Source: CAVUBL01 sp963739795 (GTDB lineage: Bacteria; Acidobacteriota; Thermoanaerobaculia; Multivoradales; DATKCC01). Taken from it: 64,000 nucleotides of DNA. The position numbers and the translations under genes were made by a program. The stretch covers positions 248,001 through 312,000 of the forward strand of contig CAVUBL010000008.1 in NCBI GenBank assembly GCA_963739795.1, written 5' to 3'. Position 1 is the stretch's first letter; every line of letters starts with the position of its first letter. This document shows, in pieces, positions 18,238 to 27,327 of this stretch. Under the pieces are notes generated by a model. It was given only the letters and a program-made list of their open reading frames with translations, was not told where the DNA came from and did no database searches.

Positions 18238-18260
18238 CCCGGGCGTAGGTGTCGCCCGGG
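18238..18260 (-). terminator. GC hairpin downstream of the 18275-19006 gene
   Basis: CCCGGGCG (18238-18245) and CGCCCGGG (18253-18260) form a perfect 8-bp stem with a 7-nt loop, 15 bp beyond the stop of the minus-strand gene. There is no clear U-tract, so it may be a weak intrinsic terminator or an mRNA end structure. The rest of the gap 18052-18274 shows no gene. Confidence 0.4.
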
Positions 18261-18274
18261 CGGCGCCGGCGCGC

Positions 18275-19006
18275 TTACTCCGCCGGCCAGAGGGCGGGGC
18301 GGACGGCCTTGGCGGTGCCGCGGTGCAGAATGAGGCGGAAGTCCCGATCCTGGGCGTGGGGCAGGAACGAGCTCACCTCCAGCTCGCCCTCGAGAGACTC
18401 GGACGGGTCGGCCAGGCAGCGCAGGGTGGCCAGGAGCTGGCCGGGGCCCACGTTGACGTCGGTGAGCTCCGCCGTGAGGATCCGGCCCTCGCGCTCGGTG
18501 GTCAGGTCGCCTTCGGGGTAGAGGCCGTCGAAGCGTCCGACGAACTCCACCAGGCGGTCCCCGGTGCCGGGCTCGGCCTCGAACGTCACCTGGCCCGAGA
18601 CGCGGGCCGAGGCCGCGTCGATCTCGGCCAGGATCGAATCGAGGTCCACCGGCTCGACCTGCGTCCAGTCCTCCCGCGGCCACTGGACGTGGATCTCTCC
18701 GTGGCCGACCACCAGGCGGACGACGGAGCCGCCGCGGTCGCGCACCACGAGCGTGCCGCCCGGCAGGGCCTCGCGCTCCTCGGGGGTCAGGGCGTCGAGG
18801 AAGGCGATGAGCTCGGCGGGGAGGGCCGCCAGCGTCGGCGGGCCGCCGGGCTGGACGTGGCAGGGGAGGAGCTTTTGGCCTTTCGGGCCGAGCTCCAGCC
18901 ACGCGCCGCCGATCGTTCCGAGGCGCTCGACGGTGGCGTCGGAGAGGGTGCCGAGAAGCACCTCACCGGTACAGTCCAGCTCGACGTCGGTGATCGTGGT
19001 GGGCAT
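18275..19006 (-). CDS. Unrecognised acidic protein
   Basis: A 243-residue soluble protein rich in beta strand and acidic residues, with no signal peptide, membrane helix or cysteine cluster. It has the helical segment LPAELIAFLDALTPEEREAL, and RDFRLILHRGTAKAVRPALW at the C-terminus. I do not recognise a family. It lies 37 bp downstream of the acyl-CoA dehydrogenase gene on the same strand and may be co-transcribed with it. Confidence 0.72.
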   Translation of the reverse strand: MPTTITDVELDCTGEVLLGTLSDATVERLGTIGGAWLELGPKGQKLLPCHVQPGGPPTLAALPAELIAFLDALTPEEREALPGGTLVVRDRGGSVVRLVVGHGEIHVQWPREDWTQVEPVDLDSILAEIDAASARVSGQVTFEAEPGTGDRLVEFVGRFDGLYPEGDLTTEREGRILTAELTDVNVGPGQLLATLRCLADPSESLEGELEVSSFLPHAQDRDFRLILHRGTAKAVRPALWPAE

Positions 19007-19043
19007 GCTCGGCTCCTCTCTCGAGTCGTCAGGTCCAAAGGGC

Positions 19044-20273
19044 TCAGGCTTCGCTCAGGGCGGGCTCGGCCTCTTCGGCCTCGGGAAAATGCTCGATCCG
19101 GACATCGAGGAGCGACGACAGACTCGTCGCCTCCTTGGTCAGCGCGCGGCCGATGACCAGGCGCTGGATCTGGTTGGCGCCCTCGTAGATCTGGGTGATC
19201 TTCGCGTCGCGCATGTACTTCTCGATGGGGTAGTCGCGGCAGTAGCCGTAGCCGCCGAAGAGCTGCACGGCGTCGGTGGTCACGCGCATGGCCACGTCGC
19301 TCGCGAAGACCTTGCACATGGCGGCGTACTTCGAGGCCCCGGACTGGCCGGCGTCGATCATCCGGGCGGCGGCGTAGACGAGTTGGCGGGCCGCCTCGAC
19401 CTGGGTGGCCATGTCGGCGATCATGAACTGGATCGCCTGGAAGCTCATCACCGACTGGCCGAACTGCTGGCGCTCGGAGGTGTAGCGCATGGCCCACTCG
19501 AGGGCGCCCTGGGCGAGGCCCACCGCCTGCGCCGCGACGCCGGGCCGCGCGCGGTCGAGGGTCCGCATGGCGTTCTTGAAGCCCTGGCCCTCGACGCCTC
19601 CCAGGAGGTTCTCGGCCGGCACCCGGCAGCCGCGGAAGTGGAGCTCGTGGACCGGCACGCAGCGGATGCCCATGAGGTCCTCGCGCTTACCGATCTCGAA
19701 GCCCGGAGTCCCTTTCTCGATCACGATGGGCGAGATGCCCCGGCTGCCTCGGTCCGGCCGGGTGGAGCAGTAGACCGTGTAGAGCGACGCGGCGTCGCCG
19801 TTGGTGTTCCACTTCTTGTCGCCGTCGACGACGTAGTGCTTGCCGTCGAGCACCGCCCGGGTGCGAAGGCTTCCGGCGTCGGAGCCCGAGGCCATCTCGG
19901 AGAGGCCGAAGGCGATCAGCTTCTCGCCCGAGGCGACCGCCGGCAGCCAGCGGTTCTTCTGCTCCTCGGTGCCTCCGAGGATGATGGGGAAGCTGCCGAG
20001 GGCGTTGACGGCATAGGCCACGCCGACGCCGCCGCAGGCCCGGGAGAGCTCTTCGACCACCACGCACAGGTCGAGCACGCCGGCCCCCTGGCCGCCGTAC
20101 TCCTCGGGGATCCAGATCCCCATGAGATCGGCGTCCCGGAGCGCCTCGATGACGCTCCACGGGTAGGCGCGGGTCCGGTCGAGCTCGGCCGCCACGGGCC
20201 GTACGGCGGTCTCGGCCACGTGGTGGGCGCGTTCCTGGTAGTCCCTCGCCTTCTCCGGCAGCAGCTCTTTCAT
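19044..20273 (-). CDS. Acyl-CoA dehydrogenase
   Basis: A 409-residue flavoprotein. It has IPEEYGGQGAGVLDLCVVVE, the FAD/substrate segment FGLSEMASGSDAGSL, DKKWNTNGDAASLYTV, RPGVAAQAVGLAQGALEWAM, and the C-terminal QLFGGYGYCRDYPIEKYMRD followed by KITQIYEGANQIQRLVIGR. The glutamate of YEG is the expected catalytic base of short/medium-chain enzymes. I took the ATG at 20273 because GGGAGAAG precedes it; the upstream in-frame extension has no family similarity. It probably oxidises a short or branched acyl-CoA, passing electrons to ETF. Confidence 0.95.
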   Translation of the reverse strand: MKELLPEKARDYQERAHHVAETAVRPVAAELDRTRAYPWSVIEALRDADLMGIWIPEEYGGQGAGVLDLCVVVEELSRACGGVGVAYAVNALGSFPIILGGTEEQKNRWLPAVASGEKLIAFGLSEMASGSDAGSLRTRAVLDGKHYVVDGDKKWNTNGDAASLYTVYCSTRPDRGSRGISPIVIEKGTPGFEIGKREDLMGIRCVPVHELHFRGCRVPAENLLGGVEGQGFKNAMRTLDRARPGVAAQAVGLAQGALEWAMRYTSERQQFGQSVMSFQAIQFMIADMATQVEAARQLVYAAARMIDAGQSGASKYAAMCKVFASDVAMRVTTDAVQLFGGYGYCRDYPIEKYMRDAKITQIYEGANQIQRLVIGRALTKEATSLSSLLDVRIEHFPEAEEAEPALSEA

Positions 20274-20924
20274 GATCTTCTCCCTCACGTATCCGCTGGT
20301 CACTTTAGTCGCAGTCTGCGAGACGCCGCCCGACCCCAAAGGGTGGGGTGCTGAGGACCCGAGGGGTGGGACGGCGCCGCAGCGTCCAGTGTAGCCGGTT
20401 CGGGCGGTCCGGGATCGGAGCGTTCGCGGAGCGTCCTCTCCGGATCGCCGACCAGCGGGTGACGAAGCGCATCGTCGACCTACGTCCCCGGCCGATCGCC
20501 GGCCAGGTCCTCCGCGGCGGCGCGCCGATCGAAGGCTTCCGGGTCCGGGTGCACGTCATCTGGCCCGCGACCGGCCCCCGGGGCGAGCCTTCGTACAGAG
20601 TCTCTCCCACGATCGCGAGCGAGGCCGTCACCGGCCCGGACGGTTCCTCCGACGGGTCCTGGACGCCTACCTGGACCACCTCGGGCTACCGCGGGCGACC
20701 GACGCCCGGGGGCGACTCCTGCTGGTCCTCCCGGCGAGGGTCTGGGAGGTCTTCCGCTACGACGGGGTCGACGAGCCGACCTCCTTCCGCAACCCCCACG
20801 GCCCGCGTTTCTCGGCGCGGCGGTGGTCGGCCCGGACCGGGTCACCGACCTCGCGGTCGGCGCCAATCCGCGCTGCGAATCCGGTCGCCCCCGGCCCGCT
20901 CGACGCCGAGAGACTCGGGGACTG
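20274..20924. other. Gap without a supported gene; possible decayed coding sequence
   Basis: No intact gene is convincing here. On the plus strand two short stretches read like protein in different frames. One is near 20458-20640 (TKRIVDLRPRPIAGQVL, then FRVRVHVIWPATG). The other is near 20641-20815 (RFLRRVLDAYLDHLGL, then RLLLVLPARVWEVFRYDG). They would need at least one frameshift to join. I recognise no family, so this may be a decayed gene or chance. Confidence 0.25.
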
Positions 20925-22763
20925 CTACTCGTCGATCTCGACCGGCATCCGCCCTTCGACCATCACTCGGCTGTCCGGGACGCTGTCCACCTGCGGGGGC
21001 CGGAAGGTTCCGTCGAGCACCTCGCGGACCGCCAGGTGGGCCGAAACCACGGCGCCCTCCTGCCAGCCCGGGAGCTGTGACATCTGGTCGCCGCAGAGGA
21101 AGAAGCGGTTCTTCGGGTCGCCTGCCACCAGGTCGTTGTAGACCTTGACCCGGACCCTCATCTCTGGATCGACGTTCTCCCACTGGGCCCAGCCGCCGCG
21201 GATGTGCTCGATGTTCTGCCAGGCGATGCTCAGGCCGGCGCCGAGGCCGTCGGAGAACGCCTTCCCGCCCAGCTCCTGAGCGCCCGCCCGGGCGCTTGCC
21301 AGGCGCCAGGCCGGCGAGTAGTCGCCCCAGGTGGCGGCGTCGTTGCCGAAGTTGTAGGCGCCGGTGAGCACGCCCAACTCGTCGAAGAACCGGTCAGAGG
21401 GGTACCAGATCTGGGTCAACGGATGGGTGGTCCAGGAGATGCCACCGAAGATCGGCACCACCCGGCCGACCGCCTCGTCAGGTTCCTGCCAGAGGGCGCG
21501 CCGCGCCTGCCAGCCGACCTTGCAGGTGGGCGCGAGGAAGCCCTTGGTCCCGGTCGCCTCCAGGTCGAAGATCTTCTCCAGAGCCTTCTTGAAGTCGTCG
21601 GGGAACGGCTGCCGGGCGAGGTTACCGAGCGGCGACTCGAGCAGGGGCAGGGGAATGTTGCTGATGCATGCGTCGGCGGGCTCGAGCGATCTTCTCCCTG
21701 CGATCTGGACGTGCCACTTGCCCCCTTCGAAGCGGATGCTCGTGACCGGCGAGCCGGTGCGGATGTTCGAGTCGCCGACCCGCGCGGCCAGCTCGTGGAC
21801 GATCCGGTCCATTCCGCCCACCGGCTGGAAGAGAGTGGGCTGCCAGAGGAAGTCCTCGGGCTGGTAGAAGCGGGACTCCCAGAACTCGGTGGCGAGGACC
21901 TCGTCGAGCCGGAGCGCCTTGACCGGGACGCCGGGCGCCACCTCGGGCAGCTTGGTGAAGCCGGCGCGGGTCGAGCGCGCGTACTTGCCGGCCCGGTCGG
22001 CATAGACGCCCCGCGTGCCGCCACCCTTCATGCCGTTGCCCAAGGAGCCGAACTGGATCAGGAGATTCTCGAGCTGCTTGCGCTGGTCGGGGCTCAAGTC
22101 GGGTACCTGGCCTGCCAACCTGAAGAGCTCTTGGGCAATCCAACCCCGGGCGTCGTTGGCCACGTGCCGGTTGACCCGGGGCGGCTCCTTGGCACGGACC
22201 AGGTTCGACCGGCTCTCCATGACGTAGACCTCGAGGGGCGCGCGGAGCTCTTTGCACAGGTCGAGGACGTGGGTGTGTGCTGAAGGGATGCGTCCGGGGC
22301 CGGCGTTGAGGTACGGCCGGTCGTAGCCGCGCGCGGTACTCGGCTCGAACTTGCACTCCTGCCTCGAGACCCTCCGGTGATCGTCGAGATAGGGCTTGGG
22401 CGGCTCCTCGATCAGCTCGTCGCCTTGGCGCAGGGTCAGGCTGCGGCCACCAATCTCGCCTCTCGCCTCGACCACGGTGCAGCGATGGCCCCGCTTGCGC
22501 AGCTCATAGGCCGCCACCAGCCCGCCCACGCCGGCGCCGAGGATCACCACGTGGAGCTTCGGCCGATCGCCTTCAGGAAGCGGCTGTGCCGGGGCCTTCA
22601 GGGTCGTGGCGGCGCCCAGGCCCATCGACGCCTGGTAGAGCAACGCGCCGCCCCCGGCGATGCCCAGGGTCTTGAGCAGGTCGCGGCGGCTCAGGGAGGC
22701 GGCCGGCTCGTCTCCGACTCGTCTCCCGGGGTCCTCGTCCTCGCGGTTCTTCGTCCCGGCCAC
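20925..22763 (-). CDS. Tat-exported flavin amine oxidase / phytoene-desaturase-like protein
   Basis: The 612-residue protein starts with a twin-arginine signal (LSRRDLLKTLGIAGGGALL near residues 24-42). An FAD-binding fold follows: LHVVILGAGVGGLVAAYELR, then VVEARGEIGGRSLTL. The C-terminal part has FFLCGDQMSQLPGWQEGAV. I set the start at the GTG at 22763 because GAGGAGG lies 6 bp upstream, whereas the longer frame overlaps low-complexity sequence. Relatives include L-amino-acid and monoamine oxidases; the substrate is unknown. The protein would act folded in the periplasm. Confidence 0.88.
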   Translation of the reverse strand: MAGTKNREDEDPGRRVGDEPAASLSRRDLLKTLGIAGGGALLYQASMGLGAATTLKAPAQPLPEGDRPKLHVVILGAGVGGLVAAYELRKRGHRCTVVEARGEIGGRSLTLRQGDELIEEPPKPYLDDHRRVSRQECKFEPSTARGYDRPYLNAGPGRIPSAHTHVLDLCKELRAPLEVYVMESRSNLVRAKEPPRVNRHVANDARGWIAQELFRLAGQVPDLSPDQRKQLENLLIQFGSLGNGMKGGGTRGVYADRAGKYARSTRAGFTKLPEVAPGVPVKALRLDEVLATEFWESRFYQPEDFLWQPTLFQPVGGMDRIVHELAARVGDSNIRTGSPVTSIRFEGGKWHVQIAGRRSLEPADACISNIPLPLLESPLGNLARQPFPDDFKKALEKIFDLEATGTKGFLAPTCKVGWQARRALWQEPDEAVGRVVPIFGGISWTTHPLTQIWYPSDRFFDELGVLTGAYNFGNDAATWGDYSPAWRLASARAGAQELGGKAFSDGLGAGLSIAWQNIEHIRGGWAQWENVDPEMRVRVKVYNDLVAGDPKNRFFLCGDQMSQLPGWQEGAVVSAHLAVREVLDGTFRPPQVDSVPDSRVMVEGRMPVEIDE

Positions 22764-22949
22764 GGCATCCTCCTCGCTCGGAGCTCCGTCCACGCGCACA
22801 CCACACCGGGCATCGGCTCGAAGCCGCCGCCGGCCTGGCGGCCCAGGCTCGGATTCGCCCGGGAGCTCGCGCTGGATCAGCGCATGTGCGAGATTCCTAA
22901 CACCGCGAAACCGGGCTGTCAAGAACGGTGCGAGCCCGGCTGTCGCGGG

Positions 22950-23597
22950 TCAGGGAACCGCGGTGAGGAGCACGATCATCGCCTCGTCGCCGCCGTCGAG
23001 GCGGGAGGAGCCCACGACGACCGTTTCGCCTCGTGCGATGCGGAACGAGGCCGTGAGGTTGGACTCGCGAGCGAGGGGCGCGACTGCCGGGCCGCCGCGC
23101 CGGGTCTCCTTGGCGGGCTTCGGCACCGAGGGCGCCTGCCGGAGCTCGAAGCGATCGATCAGGTAGGCGGAGGGAGGGCTGGCGTCGGCGGTGCCGACGA
23201 TCTCCGTCCGGAAGGTCATCTCCGCCTGGTACTTGGTGCCTCCGGGGCCGGTGAGCCAGGTGTGCGCCTCGTCGGTGCCCCGAACCAGGGCGGCGTCGAC
23301 CACCCGGTAGCTCTTGTAGGGAAGGAAGTCGCGGAGATCGTCGAGTGCCTTGGCGACACCCTTGGGAAGGCTCTCCTGGGTGCCGCCACCGGGCTTCCTG
23401 GAAGCGACGACGAGGGTGATGTGGAAGAGCTGGCTCACGCCGGAGCTCGCCGGGCGCGGGGATTCGGCCGGGCTGGGAGCCGGGCTGGGGGCTGGGCTCT
23501 GGGCGAGGGCGGCTGGGGCCGCGGCCACCGTGAGCGTCAGCGCCAGGACCAGGGTTCGGGTGTGGATGGGGACGAGCCGGCGGGGCGTGGGTGTCAT
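22950..23597 (-). CDS. Secreted protein of unknown function in a sigma-factor operon
   Basis: A 215-residue protein with a Sec signal peptide (TRTLVLALTLTVAAAPAALA), a Pro/Ser linker (SPAPSPAPSPAESPRP), and a beta-rich domain (FLPYKSYRVVDAALVRGTDE, RGETVVVGSSRLDGGDEAMI). I know this layout from small periplasmic proteins that follow ECF operons in this phylum, but I cannot name the family. It starts one base after the stop of the anti-sigma-like gene and is the last of three coupled genes. Confidence 0.75.
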   Translation of the reverse strand: MTPTPRRLVPIHTRTLVLALTLTVAAAPAALAQSPAPSPAPSPAESPRPASSGVSQLFHITLVVASRKPGGGTQESLPKGVAKALDDLRDFLPYKSYRVVDAALVRGTDEAHTWLTGPGGTKYQAEMTFRTEIVGTADASPPSAYLIDRFELRQAPSVPKPAKETRRGGPAVAPLARESNLTASFRIARGETVVVGSSRLDGGDEAMIVLLTAVP

Positions 23598-23598
23598 C

Positions 23599-24066
23599 TC
23601 AAGAGCCTCCCGGGCCGCGGCCTGCGCGGTCCCATGCGGTATCGGGGGTGTTTCCCGAGGAGTTCAGGGGCGGGTAGAGGACCCAGACGATCCGGGTCCC
23701 CCCCGGGGTGGTGAAGTGGACCTGGCGCCCCGCTACGGCGACCGTGCCGCTTGCCCCCGGTTCGCCCGGCTGGACTTTGTGGGTGCTCGCCGGGTCGGCC
23801 GGGCGAGTCGCGTCGACGGCGGCCCTGCGCAGCCACATCTCGGCGCCCAGGGCGACGAAGAGGAGGGCCGCGACCGTGGCGATCCCGAGGGTCCTCCGGG
23901 GCGAGCGGTGCCAGGGCGTCGGCTCGGCGGCGTCGCCCTCAGGTCGGGTCCGGAGCACACGGTCCCGCATCTCGGCGAGCTCGGCCCCGGTGGGCTCCGA
24001 GCCGTCGGCGGCCGGGTCGCTCCGGCGCAGGATCGCGCGCAGCGCTTCCGCGTCGTCTCTCTTCAT
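23599..24066 (-). CDS. Predicted membrane-bound anti-sigma-like protein
   Basis: The 155-residue protein has a cytoplasmic N-terminus of about 70 residues (KRDDAEALRAILRRSDPAAD). One membrane helix follows (RTLGIATVAALLFVALGAEM), then a periplasmic part with RQVHFTTPGGTRIVWVLYPP. It overlaps the ECF sigma gene by 4 bp and precedes a secreted protein by one base. Position and topology suggest it holds the sigma factor at the membrane. There is no clear zinc-binding HxxxCxxC motif, so the role is inferred from context. Confidence 0.68.
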   Translation of the reverse strand: MKRDDAEALRAILRRSDPAADGSEPTGAELAEMRDRVLRTRPEGDAAEPTPWHRSPRRTLGIATVAALLFVALGAEMWLRRAAVDATRPADPASTHKVQPGEPGASGTVAVAGRQVHFTTPGGTRIVWVLYPPLNSSGNTPDTAWDRAGRGPGGS

Positions 24067-24635
24067 GATCGGTCTCCGGTCGTCAGCGTGGCGGCGAGGT
24101 CTCGGCGGGCGACGGCGAGGTGCCAGCGCACCGTCGGCCGGGCGAGGCCGAGGAGGCGCGCGATCTCGGCGACGCTCCGCTCCTCGAGCTCGTGGAGCAC
24201 CACCACCGCGCGGCGCCGCGGCGTGAGGCGGGCGAGGGCGGCCTGGACCGCCGAGCGGGCGGCGAGGCGGCGCTCGGCCACGGGCTCTTCGGCCGGCTCT
24301 TGAGCGGGCTCCCGGGTGGCCCACCGGGCGAAGCCGTGCTCCAGGCGCGGCGCTTCCCGGCGGCGCACTGCGAGGCGCCGGTGACGGTCCCGGCAGAGGT
24401 TCACCAGGACCCGGGTCAGCCAGGCGGCGGCGTCCTCCTCGCCGGCGGGAACGGCGGCGGGCCGACGGGCGGCGCGGAAGAATGCCTCCTGCACCAGGTC
24501 CCGCGCCTCCTCGCCGTCCGAGAGCATCCGGCGCGCCAGCCGGTAGAGGCGTGCCTGGTGGGCGTCGAACAGGACGCCCAGGCGCTCTGCGGCCAGGCCG
24601 GCGTCGGGGCTCTCGATGGTCTCGGGTGGTGCCAT
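24063..24635 (-). CDS. ECF-family RNA polymerase sigma factor
   Basis: A sigma-2 region (LFDAHQARLYRLARRMLSDG, then EEARDLVQEAFFRA) and a sigma-4 region (RLTPRRRAVVVLHELEERSV, then EIARLLGLARPTVRWHLAVA) are clear. Translation from the ATG at 24635 gives 190 residues. A longer form from a GTG near 24732 would add a low-complexity TRIETRIETRIGTRTE repeat and is less likely. The stop overlaps the anti-sigma-like gene by 4 bp. It should direct a small envelope-stress-type regulon. Confidence 0.9.
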   Translation of the reverse strand: MAPPETIESPDAGLAAERLGVLFDAHQARLYRLARRMLSDGEEARDLVQEAFFRAARRPAAVPAGEEDAAAWLTRVLVNLCRDRHRRLAVRRREAPRLEHGFARWATREPAQEPAEEPVAERRLAARSAVQAALARLTPRRRAVVVLHELEERSVAEIARLLGLARPTVRWHLAVARRDLAATLTTGDRS

Positions 24636-24840
24636 TCGTCTGTCGCCCCAGGCCTCGGTCCTCGTCCCGATCCTCGTCTCGATCCGGGTCTCGATCCGGG
24701 TCAGGGTCGTCGTGGAAGTGTCGCTCACATCCGGCCTGACGCGCGAGCCGGGGCAGGTGTTGGGTCGGTTCCCGAGGGCTCTCCGGCGCGGCCGGCCCGG
24801 CCGAATGAGCCGACATCGGCGTGCTACGATCCCCGCCGCC

Positions 24841-25923
24841 ATGAACTCCATCGATCCGCGCAACCGCCGTCCTCAGCGGATCGCCGTGCTGCCCGGCGAC
24901 GGGATCGGCAAGGACGTCGCCGCCGAAGCCGTCAAGGTGATCGAGGCCGCGGCCTCCCGCTTCGACCTGCCCCTCGAGCTGGTGCAGCTCGACTGGGACG
25001 CCGACCGCTACCTGGCCACCGGCGAGACCCTTCCCGAAGGGGCCCTCGAGGACTTCCGGGACAACTATTCGGCGATCTTCATCGGTGCCTACGGGGACCC
25101 GCGCGTGCCCGACATGAAGCACGCAGCGGACATCCTCCTCGGCACCCGGTTCGGTCTCGACCTGTACATCAACTTCCGTCCGATCAAGCTCTACGACAAG
25201 CGCCTGTGCCCCCTGAAGGACCGGGAGGAAGCCGACATCGACTTCGTGGTCTTCCGGGAGAATACCGAGGGCGCGTACGTGGGCGCCGGCGGGAACCTCA
25301 AGCTCGGCACCGCCGACGAGGTGGCGATCCAGGAGGAGATCCACACCCGCAAAGGGGTCGAGCGGATCATCCGGGCGGCCTTCGAGTGGGCCCGGGACAA
25401 CGGCCGCCGCGAAGTGCTGATGGCCGACAAGTCCAACGTCATGCAGCACGCCCACGGGCTGTGGCAGCGTTGCTTCGCCGAGGTGGCGGCGGAGTTCCCG
25501 GGGATCGAGCACCGCCACATGTTCGCCGACGCGCTGGCCATGCAGATGGTGCGCAAGCCCCACGAGCTCGACGTGATCGTGACCAACAACATGTTCGGCG
25601 ACATCCTCTCGGACCTCGGAGCGGCCCTCCAGGGCGGCCTCGGTCTGGCCGCCTCGGCCAACCTCCACCCGGGACAGACCTCCATGTTCGAGCCGGTCCA
25701 CGGCTCAGCGCCCAAGTACGCCGGCACCGGCCGCGCCAACCCCCTGGCAGCCATCCTCTCGGCGGCGCTGATGCTGGACTTCCTGGGGCACCGAGAGGCG
25801 GCCCGGCGGGTCGAGGGCGCCGTCTCCGACGCCTTGAAGACCGGGCAGACCACCGTCGACCTGGGCGGCGACCTGACCACCGGCGCGGTGGGCGACCGGA
25901 TCGCCCGCGCCGTGGCGGGCTGA
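24841..25923 (+). CDS. leuB: 3-isopropylmalate dehydrogenase-type enzyme
   Basis: The 360-residue protein is a beta-decarboxylating dehydrogenase: RIAVLPGDGIGKDVAAEAVK, FVVFRENTEGAYVGAGG, VIVTNNMFGDILSDLGAALQ, and the NAD site FEPVHGSAPKYAGTGRANPL. The HGSAPKYAG sequence fits NAD-dependent isopropylmalate dehydrogenase, but tartrate- or homoisocitrate-type activity cannot be excluded. The leuA-like gene follows, which supports leucine biosynthesis. It is divergent from the sigma operon. Confidence 0.88.
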   Translation: MNSIDPRNRRPQRIAVLPGDGIGKDVAAEAVKVIEAAASRFDLPLELVQLDWDADRYLATGETLPEGALEDFRDNYSAIFIGAYGDPRVPDMKHAADILLGTRFGLDLYINFRPIKLYDKRLCPLKDREEADIDFVVFRENTEGAYVGAGGNLKLGTADEVAIQEEIHTRKGVERIIRAAFEWARDNGRREVLMADKSNVMQHAHGLWQRCFAEVAAEFPGIEHRHMFADALAMQMVRKPHELDVIVTNNMFGDILSDLGAALQGGLGLAASANLHPGQTSMFEPVHGSAPKYAGTGRANPLAAILSAALMLDFLGHREAARRVEGAVSDALKTGQTTVDLGGDLTTGAVGDRIARAVAG

Positions 25924-25938
25924 GAGACCGAGGCGGGC

Positions 25939-25966
25939 GAACCGGCGACCGTGGCTTCGCCGGTTC
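25939..25966. terminator. 10-bp perfect hairpin between leuB-like and leuA-like genes
   Basis: GAACCGGCGA (25939-25948) pairs exactly with TCGCCGGTTC (25957-25966) across an 8-nt loop, 16 bp after the leuB-like stop. No U-run follows. It could end or stabilise the leuB transcript, or attenuate read-through into the next gene, which has its own -10-like box downstream. Confidence 0.5.
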
Positions 25967-26003
25967 CCAGACAGCGCCCATCCGGGGGCCGGCGCCGGCC
26001 CTC

Positions 26004-26009
26004 TATAAT
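26004..26009 (+). promoter_or_regulatory. -10 box TATAAT upstream of the leuA-like gene
   Basis: A perfect TATAAT stands out in otherwise GC-rich sequence 41 bp before the ATG at 26050. No good -35 hexamer is visible at the expected spacing, so an activator or extended recognition may be needed. Confidence 0.5.
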
Positions 26010-26049
26010 CGAAGGTCTCGGCGCGTGGCCGCGCCCGCCGGAGGAGCCC

Positions 26050-27327
26050 ATGGAGCCCAAGGAATCCGACCTCATCCACGACTGGAACATCGCCGCGGGG
26101 CCGGACCTCCGGCCCGCCCGGGGCCGCGTCGAGCTCGACGACGAGACGCTGCGCGACGGGCTCCAGTCGCCCTCGGTGGCGAACCCGCTCATCGAGGAGA
26201 AGCTGGAGGTCCTCCACCGCGTCGCCGGGCTGGGGATCGAGGCGGCCAACATCGGCCTGCCCGGCGCCGGACCCCACGTGGTCGCCGACGTCGAGCGCCT
26301 GGCCCGGGAGATCGTCGACCAGAAGCTGGCGATCGCGCCCAACTGCGCCGCGCGCACCGTGCGGGCCGACATCGAGCCCATCGCCCGAATCTCCCAGTCG
26401 GTCGGGCTGCCCATCGAGGCCGCCTGCTTCATCGGGTCCTCGCCCGTGCGCCAGTACGCCGAGGGCTGGGACATGGACCGCATGCTCCACCTCACGGAGG
26501 CGGCGGTCTCCTTCGCGGTGGGCGAGGGTCTGCCGGTGATGTTCGTCACCGAGGACACCACGCGGGCCGCGCCCGAGGACCTGCGGCGTCTCTACACGAC
26601 GGCGGTGGAGGCCGGCGCCCGGAGGGTGTGCGTGGCCGACACGGTGGGCCACGCGACGCCCCGGGGCGCCGGCAACGTGATCCGTTTCATCCGCGAAGTG
26701 GTCGACGCCACCGGCGAGGACGTCAAGGTGGACTGGCACGGCCACAAGGACCGGGGCCTGTCGGTGATCAACGCCCTGTCGGCCGGGGCGGCCGGCGCCG
26801 ATCGCCTGCACGGAACGGCGGTGGGGATCGGCGAGCGGGTGGGCAACTGCCCCATCGACCTGCTCTTGGTCAACATGCACCTTCTCGGCTGGATCGACCG
26901 GGACCTGACCGGCCTCGCCGAGTACTGCCGCTTCGTCTCCCGGGTGACCGGCGTGCCCCTGCCCGACAACTATCCGGTGGTCGGCCGCGACGCCTTCCGC
27001 ACCGGTACGGGCGTCCATGCGGCGGCCATCATCAAGGCCCGGGCCAAGGGGGACCACTGGCTGGCCGACCTGGTCTACAGCTCGGTGCCGGCGAGCCTGG
27101 TGGGCCGGGTGCAGGAGATCGAGGTCGGCCCCATGTCGGGGGAGTCGAACGTCGTCTTCTGGCTGCGCGAGCGCGGCATCGAGCCGGCTCCGGAGCTGGT
27201 GCGGGCGATCTTCGAGCGGGCCAAGGGATCGAAGCGGGTGCTCGAAGAGGCCGAGGTCTACGAGATCTGCCGGGCTCTGGGCGTGCCCCTGCCCGACCAG
27301 CCGGCCGGCCCGGTACCCGCCTCATGA
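26050..27327 (+). CDS. 2-isopropylmalate synthase-like HMGL-family enzyme
   Basis: The 425-residue protein has the DRE-TIM motif VELDDETLRDGLQSPSV, the metal-site segment KVDWHGHKDRGLSVINAL, and LHGTAVGIGERVGNCP. The family then continues with a homodimer lid part (GRDAFRTGTGVHAAAIIKAR). It stops before where a roughly 130-residue LeuA regulatory domain would be, so allosteric leucine control by that domain is absent. Homocitrate or citramalate synthase activity is possible. GGAGGAG precedes the start. The gene overlaps the next one by 4 bp. Confidence 0.86.
   Translation: MEPKESDLIHDWNIAAGPDLRPARGRVELDDETLRDGLQSPSVANPLIEEKLEVLHRVAGLGIEAANIGLPGAGPHVVADVERLAREIVDQKLAIAPNCAARTVRADIEPIARISQSVGLPIEAACFIGSSPVRQYAEGWDMDRMLHLTEAAVSFAVGEGLPVMFVTEDTTRAAPEDLRRLYTTAVEAGARRVCVADTVGHATPRGAGNVIRFIREVVDATGEDVKVDWHGHKDRGLSVINALSAGAAGADRLHGTAVGIGERVGNCPIDLLLVNMHLLGWIDRDLTGLAEYCRFVSRVTGVPLPDNYPVVGRDAFRTGTGVHAAAIIKARAKGDHWLADLVYSSVPASLVGRVQEIEVGPMSGESNVVFWLRERGIEPAPELVRAIFERAKGSKRVLEEAEVYEICRALGVPLPDQPAGPVPAS

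Noticed and set aside
14059..18333. A 1424-codon open frame on the plus strand
   Set aside because: It is antisense to DUF2157, methyltransferase, TMEM175-like and ADOP genes with recognisable domains, and has no domain of its own.
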